Assembly: GCA_030638185.1 (NCBI GenBank)
Contig: DAOWFD010000342.1
Span: 1-8,029, forward strand
Source of the DNA: Candidatus Aegiribacteria sp.
GTDB taxonomy: Bacteria > Fermentibacterota > Fermentibacteria > Fermentibacterales > JCC-6
Reading direction: 5' to 3'
Length of the DNA stretch: 8,029 nt
Positions 1-5,496 of the stretch are shown piece by piece. How positions within the stretch are numbered: the stretch's first letter is position 1; every line of letters begins with the position of its first letter. The notes under the pieces were generated by a model. The model saw only the letters and a list, made by a program, of their open reading frames with translations. It was not told where the DNA came from and made no database searches. Position numbers and translations under genes: made by a program.

Positions 1-1089
1 ATAAATGTTGCCGTTCCAGTCAATATAGAGATATCCTCCCTCTCGACCACCGGCGATACATCCTGAAGAGAATGGTCCTCCGTTCCAGAAATCGGCCAGG
101 AACAGATGTCTCTCGTAAATAAGTTCCTGTTCACGAATCCACATCCTGCGTCTTACCTCGGGAGATACCTGTTTTGCGGTATCAATTCCCCTTCCGATCG
201 GCATGTACTGAAACAGCCATTGATACAATGCACCCTGTTCATCGAAGAAGAAATCGATCATCTCATCTGATATCAGCATTTCCGCGTTTTCAGGCACTGC
301 TGTTGTGGATATACCGAAGGGCACACCGTTATTTCTCAGGTTTTCAAAGGCTTTCAGGATTTTCTCGAATGTACCTTTTCCGCGGCGATAATCCGTTTCT
401 TTCTCGAAACCTTCAACTGAAATAGCCAGTGTAATATTGCCGACTTCAGCAAGGCGCTCCGCCGTTCTGTTGTCAATCAATGTTCCGTTTGTGTATACGA
501 GGAAGTACTGATCGGGGTTCCGGGATGCGATCTCAATGAGATCTACTTCCTTATCACGCCATAGAAAAGGTTCACCTCCCGATACAACTGTGAACCAGCT
601 TCCCCAGTGTACCCTCTTCTGATCAATAACCCACTGGAAGGTTTCAGCGGACAGGGAGGGAAGATCAGACGGGGAGCTGGAGGCGTAGCAGCCTCTGCAT
701 TTCAGATTGCATCCGCCAAACGGTGATATGGTAAGGAATCCTGGTGGGCAAATACCATGTTCTTCTTTGAATGAGACAACTTCAGGCTTGCTACTATAAG
801 GTGCAGTCAGGTTAGAGAGCAGAACATCCATCAAGCGTTTTCTGACATTAGGAGATCCCTGTTCATACGCCTTGAATGCGGATCTGACAAAGTTTGATGC
901 GATACATATCTTGTCTTTTCGCTCACGCAATGGACCATATTTAATCGGATCGGCGCTTTTTACAAAAAGAGTCTGAGCGACTTTTTCAGCAAGAGGGACT
1001 GTAAGTTTCCATGCACCGGACTTTGATGAAAGGTTAATGGCCTTTTCCGTTGCGAACTCTGATAAAGTATCAACTATTCCTTTTTGCAT
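1..1089 (-). CDS. Radical SAM protein, probably SPASM/twitch type, partial (3' end beyond left edge)
   Basis: The minus-strand reading frame is open for 363 codons from ATG at 1089-1087 to the window edge without a stop. The radical SAM [4Fe-4S] motif CX3CX2C is seen as CNLKCRGC, with Cys127, Cys131 and Cys134, followed by Tyr-Ala. The GGEP motif that contacts the SAM methionine follows in SGGEPF. A later SVEGF stretch and the region CIAGGREGGYLYIDWNGN, just before the edge, look like the first cysteine and the 'DxxGN' portion of a SPASM or twitch auxiliary cluster domain. The remaining cysteines would lie outside the window. An N-terminal extension of about 110 residues precedes the radical SAM core. 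A Shine-Dalgarno AGGTGG (1099-1094) lies 4 nt before the ATG. Such enzymes start radical chemistry on peptides or small molecules from 5'-deoxyadenosyl radicals; the substrate here is unknown. No obvious partner gene is adjacent on the same strand. Confidence 0.88.
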   Translation of the reverse strand, partial: MQKGIVDTLSEFATEKAINLSSKSGAWKLTVPLAEKVAQTLFVKSADPIKYGPLRERKDKICIASNFVRSAFKAYEQGSPNVRKRLMDVLLSNLTAPYSSKPEVVSFKEEHGICPPGFLTISPFGGCNLKCRGCYASSSPSDLPSLSAETFQWVIDQKRVHWGSWFTVVSGGEPFLWRDKEVDLIEIASRNPDQYFLVYTNGTLIDNRTAERLAEVGNITLAISVEGFEKETDYRRGKGTFEKILKAFENLRNNGVPFGISTTAVPENAEMLISDEMIDFFFDEQGALYQWLFQYMPIGRGIDTAKQVSPEVRRRMWIREQELIYERHLFLADFWNGGPFSSGCIAGGREGGYLYIDWNGNIY

Positions 1090-1137
1090 TTTTCCACCTT
1101 TTTCCGTTTCGCACAATCACAAGTTCTGATAATATGG

Positions 1138-1167
1138 ATATTATTGCATATTCATGTGATTTGTCAA
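1138..1167 (-). promoter_or_regulatory. Sigma70-type promoter for the radical SAM gene
   Basis: On the minus strand a perfect -35 hexamer TTGACA (1167-1162) is followed, after an 18 bp spacer, by TAATAT (1143-1138), which matches the -10 consensus at four of six positions. The predicted start of transcription is near 1131, leaving a leader of about 40 nt before the ATG at 1089 with its ribosome binding site. Position and orientation fit the radical SAM gene well. This is a consensus match read by eye, not measured. Confidence 0.6.
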
Positions 1168-1237
1168 GAGTTGAAAAAACCACGAAATGCAGAAATTTAT
1201 GTACGTTTACGAGTCATTCTTACAAATTGCGGAGATA

Positions 1238-1264
1238 TTGATATATCTTGATTGATTATATGAT
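1238..1264 (+). promoter_or_regulatory. Weak candidate promoter for the 40-codon ORF
   Basis: TTGATA (1238-1243, five of six to the -35 consensus) and TATGAT (1259-1264, five of six to the -10 consensus) are separated by 15 bp, shorter than the preferred 16-18 bp. If used, transcription would begin near 1271 and give a leader of roughly 100 nt ahead of the ORF at 1375. In such AT-rich DNA this could be chance. Confidence 0.22.
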
Positions 1265-1327
1265 TGTTCTCATTTTTCAGTGAATTCATAAAGGTCGTTT
1301 AGACAGAGCGGCAATCATCACCTCAGT

Positions 1328-1348
1328 TGGGTATTGTTTGTAAACCCA
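1328..1348 (+). promoter_or_regulatory. Small hairpin upstream of the 40-codon ORF
   Basis: TGGGT (1328-1332) and ACCCA (1344-1348) can pair around an 11 nt loop. It stands directly before the second possible hairpin at 1351-1401. A five-base-pair stem alone is weak evidence. It is listed because two structures follow each other in a leader that ends in a strong ribosome binding site. Confidence 0.25.
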
Positions 1349-1350
1349 CA

Positions 1351-1403
1351 GTACAAGAACTCAAAAGGAGGAAGATGGTGGCCTTTAACAGGTACTTGTA
1401 CCT
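1351..1403 (+). promoter_or_regulatory. Possible RNA switch enclosing the ribosome binding site and start codon of the 40-codon ORF
   Basis: GTACAAG (1351-1357) is perfectly complementary to CTTGTAC (1395-1401). Pairing would enclose the Shine-Dalgarno and the ATG at 1375 in a 37 nt loop. Inside it, AAAGG (1364-1368, the start of AAAGGAGG) can pair with CCTTT (1382-1386), hiding part of the ribosome binding site. A competing local hairpin, AGGTA (1390-1394) with TACCT (1399-1403) around a CTTG tetraloop, uses the same bases as the outer stem, so the two folds exclude each other. That is the geometry of a translational switch, but no ligand class is recognised and the stems are short. Confidence 0.3.
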
Positions 1404-1497
1404 AAATCCACTGGCAATATGGAATGGTAAGATAAATCCCGATACTGATCCGGAGCGGAATGCCTTTGTCCAATTTAGTGGATTAGAAGATTTTTAG
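1375..1497 (+). CDS. Hypothetical 40-residue peptide
   Basis: ATG at 1375 is preceded by AAAGGAGG (1364-1371), a near-ideal Shine-Dalgarno 3 nt before the start. The frame runs 40 codons to TAG at 1495-1497. The product has no cysteine, no membrane segment and no recognised domain. It is aromatic and Asn-rich in the first half (Phe4, Tyr7, Tyr9, Trp16) and acidic towards the end, closing in Leu-Glu-Asp-Phe. It lies about 285 bp from, and divergent to, the radical SAM gene. It may be a genuine small protein, a leader peptide, or a gene remnant. The main support is the ribosome binding site; the ORF length alone is not significant. I do not recognise it. Confidence 0.33.
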   Translation: MVAFNRYLYLNPLAIWNGKINPDTDPERNAFVQFSGLEDF

Positions 1498-1565
1498 AAA
1501 CCAGCACTACAAGAATCTTTTGGTTCCTGGAGAGATCTGCAGCAATTACGGCTTCGGGACTGCCG

Positions 1566-1763
1566 TCAGGATTTGTTCTTCAGTTTGAGAAACAGCACAA
1601 GAGCAATCGTATCAAGAGAAATAAGAGTTGCAAGGGTTTGACCGTCTCCTTCACAATTGTACCCGAAAATCAGCCTGAGGACCAGAAAAACAAGAGTACC
1701 CATAATACCTCCAAGAGTTATTTTTATAATATTAATATAACTGAGAAAGGAAAGGGCAACCAT
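1566..1763 (-). CDS. Hypothetical small membrane protein
   Basis: This minus-strand ORF encodes up to 65 residues with two hydrophobic segments (roughly residues 12-34 and 44-60) separated by a polar loop with Asn-Cys-Glu-Gly-Asp-Gly, ending in the basic tail Lys-Leu-Lys-Asn-Lys-Ser. The first ATG (1763) has no Shine-Dalgarno. An in-frame internal ATG at 1703-1701 is preceded by GGAGGT (1712-1707), so a 45-residue product beginning at Met21 is a real alternative, though the 3 nt spacing is tight. Hydrophobic composition in AT-rich DNA can arise by chance. No family was recognised and there is no same-strand neighbour close by. Confidence 0.35.
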   Translation of the reverse strand: MVALSFLSYINIIKITLGGIMGTLVFLVLRLIFGYNCEGDGQTLATLISLDTIALVLFLKLKNKS

Positions 1764-1813
1764 CGCATCGTGGCGGAACTGTCTATTTTTAATTAAATTA
1801 TCGGTTATGAACT

Positions 1814-1828
1814 TGTGTTATTTACACA
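1814..1828. promoter_or_regulatory. Perfect inverted repeat just upstream of the transport operon
   Basis: TGTGT (1814-1818) and ACACA (1824-1828) form a perfect 5 bp inverted repeat around TATTT. It lies 5 nt before the AGGAAGG ribosome binding site (1834-1840) of the permease gene. It could be an operator half-site pair or a small leader hairpin. I found no convincing sigma70 hexamers between 1764 and 1846, so the operon's own promoter is not located. Confidence 0.25.
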
Positions 1829-1846
1829 TCAACAGGAAGGGATCAG

Positions 1847-2980
1847 TTGGCAGATCCGGAGAAACTGGCTTACAGCGGTTTTACATTGAGTGTTCACGGA
1901 GTGCTTGAGGACAATGAAATTGATTCTATCCGTGATTTTATAAATGAACATAAGCGTTCCATATTCGATGCTGGAAAACTGGTTCTGGATTTTTCGGACA
2001 GCCCCGGGATAGATTCCGTCGCGGCCGCGGTGATTTACGGATCATGTAAGCAATTTTCCCGAGCAGGTGTAAGGGTAAGAAGGACCGGAGCTTTACCTGC
2101 TGTTAAGAATCTGTTCGAAACACTCGCAAAATTCGATTCAGTGCCGGAACCTGAGAAAAAAAGAATGTCCATTCGTGCTCGTTTTGAGCATCTCGGCGAA
2201 AACGTGTATGAGTTCGGAAAGACATTTTCCGACCTTGGACGTTTTATGGGAGAGACGCTGGGCGCCTTTGTTGACCTGGTCATACATCCTCTGAAGGTTC
2301 GATGGCCTATGGTACTTTATTACATGGAGGAATCGGGTTATAAGGCTATTCCTATTGTAGCAGTTCTTCCATGGCTTCTTGGTGTGGTTCTGGGGTATCA
2401 GGCCGGATATCAGATGAGGGTGTTCGGTGCAGAAACATTCATGCCCGCATTGATTGGATACAGTATAACCTGGGAGATAGGACCAATGCTTGCCGCGGTT
2501 CTTGTTGCCGGACGATCGGGTTCAGCGTACGCCGCAGAGATCGGGACCATGCGGGTAAGGGAAGAAGTTAACGCCCTGCGAGTAATGGGTTTCGATGTAT
2601 TCAGCTACCTTGTCACACCCAAGATGATCGCTCTTCTTTGCGTAATGCCCTTTCTTGTGCTCCTTGCGAATTTTACGGGTATTTTTGGCGGGCTGCTCGC
2701 CGGTTCAATGTTTCTCGACCTTTCTCCCAGCACGTTCATATCGGAACTGGGCAAGGCGCTCATACCTCTTGATATTCTCTGGGGAATGCTGAAAAGCATT
2801 GTATATGCTGTAATTATCGCGAATGTAGGCAGTTTCATGGGCATGAAAGTTCGAGGAGGGGCTGCCGCCGTTGGAAAGGCAACTACGGCGGCCGTTGTTC
2901 TGAGCATTTTCATGGTCATAGTAGCCGATGCGCTGCTTTCACTGCTGTTTATTCATATCAGACCTGGATTGAGTTTGTAG
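1847..2980 (+). CDS. mlaE: MlaE-type lipid ABC transporter permease with fused N-terminal STAS domain
   Basis: The 377-residue product has two parts. Residues about 10-95 form a STAS domain like MlaB, with the strand-turn LVLDFSDSPGIDS (Asp56-Ser57 at the usual STAS signature position). Residues about 135-377 are an MlaE permease with several hydrophobic segments. The family motif begins at Thr208 (TWEIGPMLAAVLVAGRSGS) and continues with AAEIGTMRVREEVNALRVMG and the YLVTPKM stretch. The permease dimer forms the inner-membrane core of MCE lipid transporters. STAS/MlaB supports ATPase assembly in E. coli, where it is a separate protein. The start is TTG at 1847. An in-frame TGA at 1808-1810 limits extension, no in-frame ATG or GTG lies between, and AGGAAGG (1834-1840) sits 6 nt upstream. 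The TAG stop (2978-2980) overlaps the left end of a palindromic element by two bases. It is followed downstream by the ATPase, MCE and lipoprotein genes. Confidence 0.93.
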   Translation: MADPEKLAYSGFTLSVHGVLEDNEIDSIRDFINEHKRSIFDAGKLVLDFSDSPGIDSVAAAVIYGSCKQFSRAGVRVRRTGALPAVKNLFETLAKFDSVPEPEKKRMSIRARFEHLGENVYEFGKTFSDLGRFMGETLGAFVDLVIHPLKVRWPMVLYYMEESGYKAIPIVAVLPWLLGVVLGYQAGYQMRVFGAETFMPALIGYSITWEIGPMLAAVLVAGRSGSAYAAEIGTMRVREEVNALRVMGFDVFSYLVTPKMIALLCVMPFLVLLANFTGIFGGLLAGSMFLDLSPSTFISELGKALIPLDILWGMLKSIVYAVIIANVGSFMGMKVRGGAAAVGKATTAAVVLSIFMVIVADALLSLLFIHIRPGLSL

Positions 2981-3107
2981 TGTCCTATCAAGCACCAACT
3001 GACGCATCCCGCTCGTTCTTTTGCGTTCCTGCGGCGTTGCGGGTTCAGTTACATAGCGCTGCTATGCGCCTTCACCAGCGTCTTGCAGGGACACATGACA
3101 GGACACT
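2979..3107. repeat. 129 bp palindromic MITE-like element between permease and ATPase genes
   Basis: The stretch begins with AGTGTCCTATCA (2979-2990) and ends with TGACAGGACACT (3096-3107). These are inverted repeats matching at 11 of 12 positions. Inside are further complementary pairs: AACTGA (2997-3002) with TCAGTT (3045-3050), CCCGC (3008-3012) with GCGGG (3039-3043) in the same stem, and CATAGC (3052-3057) with GCTATG (3061-3066) around a GCT loop. No ORF of note lies within. Ends plus nested hairpins resemble a non-autonomous transposable element or a REP/BIME-like intergenic repeat. No clear target-site duplication is visible, and I cannot name a family. The other junctions in this operon are -4 to +2 nt, so this 130 nt gap is the exception. 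Confidence 0.65.
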
Positions 3108-3110
3108 GGC

Positions 3111-3872
3111 GTGAAGCCTGTATTGAGGGTTGAGCATCTTCAGGGAGGATGGGATAAACAACTGGTACTCGATGACATTAACCTCCAGGTAGGGAAGAGT
3201 GAAATACTTGCTATCGTAGGCAGGAGCGGATGCGGGAAAAGCACTCTAATGCACTACCTTCTGGGACTGTTAAAGCCCTGGAAGGGAAAAGTTCTTTTCA
3301 GGGACGAAGATATCTGGTCCAGTCCGGAAGCACTTCAGAGAGCAAGGAGAAGATGGGGTGTTACCTTTCAGTCCGGAGCGCTGCTGGGTAACCTGACGCT
3401 TCTTGAGAATGTAATGCTTCCCCTTAAGGAGTACACTGATTTATCCGACCGGTATATCAAAATTGTCGCATACAGCAAGCTGGATACGGTTGGTCTCGCA
3501 GATTTTGCCGATTCAACCCCGTTGGAAGTTTCAGGTGGAATGCAGAAACGGGCCGGCCTTGCACGCTCCATGGCGCTTGATCCGGAAGTACTGTTTTTCG
3601 ATGAGCCCTCCGCCGGTCTGGATCCCGTTACTTCCACAAATCTTGATGAACTGATAAAAACCATCAACATCTCTCTGGGCGCAACCATTGTCATTGTTAC
3701 ACATGAACTGACCAGTATATTTGCTATCTCAGACAGGGTGATCATGCTGGATTCTGAAGCACATGGCATAATCGCTGTGGGAACTGCCGTTGAACTGAGA
3801 GATAGCTCAAGCGACGAACGTGTCAGAGCGTTCTTCGGAAGAAACCTGGCAGCCGAGAAGAGGAGTAACTGA
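3111..3872 (+). CDS. mlaF: MlaF-type ATP-binding protein of the MCE lipid transporter
   Basis: This complete ABC ATPase of 253 residues has Walker A GRSGCGKST (37-45), Q-loop Gln87 in TFQSGALL, signature SGGMQKR (141-147), Walker B VLFFDEP (160-166), D-loop AGLD (168-171) and H-loop His198. The SGGMQ form of the signature, with Met rather than the usual Gln, and the FQSGALL Q-loop are typical of the MlaF/Ttg2A branch. It should bind the cytoplasmic side of the MlaE-type permease and power lipid movement. The start is GTG at 3111. The nearest Shine-Dalgarno-like bases are AGGA (3100-3103), which belong to the right terminal repeat of the preceding element, so translation signals here may have been reshaped by it. 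It ends in TGA two bases before the MCE gene. Confidence 0.95.
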   Translation: MKPVLRVEHLQGGWDKQLVLDDINLQVGKSEILAIVGRSGCGKSTLMHYLLGLLKPWKGKVLFRDEDIWSSPEALQRARRRWGVTFQSGALLGNLTLLENVMLPLKEYTDLSDRYIKIVAYSKLDTVGLADFADSTPLEVSGGMQKRAGLARSMALDPEVLFFDEPSAGLDPVTSTNLDELIKTINISLGATIVIVTHELTSIFAISDRVIMLDSEAHGIIAVGTAVELRDSSSDERVRAFFGRNLAAEKRSN

Positions 3873-3874
3873 AA

Positions 3875-4744
3875 ATGTCGATGACCGGGAACAAGTTCAG
3901 ACTGGGATTATTCTTCTCTATTGGAATTCTCTTCACGATTTTTCTGATAATCTGGCTTAGCGGGGGATTGAGTGAGAGAAGCACCACTACTTATGTTTCC
4001 TATTTTTCCTGGTCCGTTCAGGGCCTGAACGAGGGCAGTGATGTAATGTATAACGGTGTTTCCATTGGTCATGTAACAAGCATCGATATAGCTCCGGACG
4101 GAAGACTCGTAGAGGTTCTGATGAAGATCCGTTCAGAATTTTCGGTAGATTCGACGATAGTTGCCACTATGCAGATAATTGGAATAACCGGTTTACGGGT
4201 GATAAACCTGAGTGCAGATTCAACACAGGTTCATCCTCAAGGACGTTTCAGTTTCGAAGTAGAGTATCAGATTATTCCGGTGGGTGAGGGAGCCATCCAG
4301 AATGTAACCGCAACGCTGACCAGAATCACTGAGATAATTCATGAAATCGATTTCAAGAATATAAGCGATCAGTTCACGCTTCTGCTTGAAAACACCAATG
4401 CCATTCTGGCAAGCGACAAGATCGAAAGGATTGAGGATTCGATCCTGAGAAATTCGGAAAACCTTGACTCTCTGCTTATCACTTATACAAGAGTTGGAAA
4501 GAATCTTAACCGGCTGGTTCTGACTCTGAATGAAATATCGCCGGAACTTGTTGTAAGTGTTGATTCCCTTGTTGGAGAACTGCAGGCTCTTCTGGAACCT
4601 CTGGACCTTTTCGCGAATAAAATAAATATGCTACTCATAGACGGCTCGGAAATGGTAAACAACCTGTCCAACCTCCTGGAGATACTGGGCAGAGATCCAT
4701 CGGAGCTATTCATTCGAACTTCAGGAGAGGGGGTCTGGCAGTGA
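3875..4744 (+). CDS. mlaD: MlaD-type MCE domain protein, inner-membrane anchored
   Basis: The 289-residue product has a short basic N terminus and one transmembrane helix (about residues 10-28). A single MCE domain (about 37-116) carries the hallmark GLNEGSDVMYNGVSIGHV at 50-67 and the later ITGLRVINL strand. The remainder, about 130-280, is predicted helical with many Leu, Ile and Asn and suits the coiled or tunnel-forming C-terminal region of longer MCE proteins. E. coli MlaD is shorter (about 183 residues), so this one has roughly 100 extra residues. MCE rings bind and pass lipids between the permease and the outer membrane. AGGAG (3861-3865), inside the end of the ATPase gene, lies 9 nt before the ATG. 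A second ATG at codon 3 is an alternative start. The TGA stop overlaps the next start. Confidence 0.93.
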   Translation: MSMTGNKFRLGLFFSIGILFTIFLIIWLSGGLSERSTTTYVSYFSWSVQGLNEGSDVMYNGVSIGHVTSIDIAPDGRLVEVLMKIRSEFSVDSTIVATMQIIGITGLRVINLSADSTQVHPQGRFSFEVEYQIIPVGEGAIQNVTATLTRITEIIHEIDFKNISDQFTLLLENTNAILASDKIERIEDSILRNSENLDSLLITYTRVGKNLNRLVLTLNEISPELVVSVDSLVGELQALLEPLDLFANKINMLLIDGSEMVNNLSNLLEILGRDPSELFIRTSGEGVWQ

Positions 4745-5367
4745 TGCACAGACCGTTTGTATTATTTGTATTAACAGCGATTCTTATCTCATCAGCATGC
4801 ATTACAGTTAATGTGCCCATAGGAGGCGACCCGCAATCAGCAGCGACAGTATGGACAGTGGAACCGGACAGGCCGGACCCATGGGCGGTTTCAACCAGTT
4901 ATATCGTTCAGATAAAGGATTTTTCTTCATCTCAGTCCGTCCAGGGAGTACAGATGATCGTTCTGAACGAAGATGGTACACTCAATAAGACTGCCACTGA
5001 TATCTGGAGCAGTCGACCAGTGGAGCTTCTACCCGATATTCTTCACAGGGATATGATCTCCGTCGGTGGCTGGGGTGCAGTACTGCGTAAATCCACTTTG
5101 CTTCCAGAGAACCTTGTAGTTGAGGGATTCGTAAGAGAATTTGGTGGAAGGGTTGTGCCTGACGGCTGGGAAGCTGTTCTGGATATCGATGTTACCGTGC
5201 TCAATGGAGATAACTACAACCTTATCTTCCAGGAGAACTACCGTTTTCACTGGGAGCTCTCCGAACCGAGTTATTCCAGACTTGCAGAGGCTATGGATAT
5301 CCTTGTTGAAATATGGAGTGAAGAAGTCATGGGAGATATCTGGTCGGCGATGCTTCCCATTCGATAG
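4741..5367 (+). CDS. PqiC-like ABC transport auxiliary lipoprotein
   Basis: This 208-residue protein has a hydrophobic signal (residues 5-18) ending in Ile-Ser-Ser-Ala-Cys20, a slightly non-canonical lipobox with Ser rather than Leu at -3. It would be lipidated at Cys20 and held at a periplasmic membrane face, most likely the outer membrane. The order YIVQIKDF, then a region with SSRPVELLPDIL, then VVEGFVREFGG (127-137) and a closing helix with LAEAMDILVEIW matches the ABC_trans_aux family that includes E. coli PqiC. These proteins accompany MCE systems at the outer membrane. GTG at 4741 gives a 4 nt GTGA overlap with the MCE stop; ATG at 4744 gives a one-base overlap. The purine-rich AGGAGAGGGGG (4723-4733) serves either. 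Overlap implies translational coupling. The family match is by motif pattern and the sequence is divergent. Confidence 0.8.
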   Translation: MMHRPFVLFVLTAILISSACITVNVPIGGDPQSAATVWTVEPDRPDPWAVSTSYIVQIKDFSSSQSVQGVQMIVLNEDGTLNKTATDIWSSRPVELLPDILHRDMISVGGWGAVLRKSTLLPENLVVEGFVREFGGRVVPDGWEAVLDIDVTVLNGDNYNLIFQENYRFHWELSEPSYSRLAEAMDILVEIWSEEVMGDIWSAMLPIR

Positions 5368-5496
5368 GCTGAGAATTCAAGAAACTCCCACCTGATAACA
5401 CTGACTGAGTATCGGTGATCATGGTCTTGATGACAGTACAATGAAGTATATTGCGATATTATGTATATACCGGATTAGCTGATTCACGGAGGAACA
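5368..5496. other. Intergenic gap between the lipoprotein and phosphatase-fold genes
   Basis: These 129 bp hold no ORF of note. I see no hairpin followed by a T-tract, so no intrinsic terminator for the transport operon is evident. TTGATG (5427-5432) and the AT-rich run 5446-5469 could contain a promoter, but no -35/-10 pair has acceptable spacing. Whether the next gene is read from the transport operon is open. Confidence 0.4.

Larger units (their letters stand above)
1090..1846. other. Gene-poor intergenic region between divergent transcription units
   Basis: About 750 bp separate the leftward radical SAM gene from the rightward transport operon. I see the radical SAM promoter, a weak rightward promoter candidate, a hairpin-rich leader with a 40-codon ORF, and a short minus-strand membrane-protein ORF. 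The stretch 1498-1565 holds nothing I can support. The region is AT-rich, especially 1100-1275 and 1715-1830, as expected for control DNA. No tRNA, rRNA or CRISPR repeat is visible. Confidence 0.6.

Noticed and set aside
174..425. 83-residue plus-strand ORF
   Set aside because: It lies wholly antisense within the radical SAM coding sequence, which has clear conserved motifs.
1..1089. Radical SAM protein as the sulfatase-maturing enzyme (anSME) for the sulfatase-like protein at 5497-6420
   Set aside because: The sulfatase-like protein has Thr at the site where maturation needs Cys or Ser, lacks CxPxR, is probably cytosolic, and is about 4.4 kb away on the other strand.
1050..1241. 63-residue plus-strand ORF antisense to the radical SAM start and promoter
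   Set aside because: It overlaps the radical SAM start codon, ribosome binding site and TTGACA promoter on the other strand, has no Shine-Dalgarno, and resembles nothing known.
1375..1497. Fragment of a REP-associated (Y1) transposase, from the RYLYLNP string resembling the family's Y-x-x-LNP motif
   Set aside because: Only a few residues agree, the residues after LNP do not follow the family, and no HUH motif or further transposase sequence is present on either side.
2605..2919. 104-residue minus-strand ORF
   Set aside because: It is an antisense shadow of the conserved MlaE permease domain.
5388..5419. Terminator after the transport operon, from CACCTGAT pairing with ATCGGTG
   Set aside because: The stem has a bulge and a loop of about 14 nt, and no T-rich tract follows.
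5427..5469. Promoter for the phosphatase-fold gene (TTGATG with TATATT or TATATA)
   Set aside because: Spacings are 14 bp or more than 20 bp; none of the hexamer pairs fits the 16-18 bp rule.
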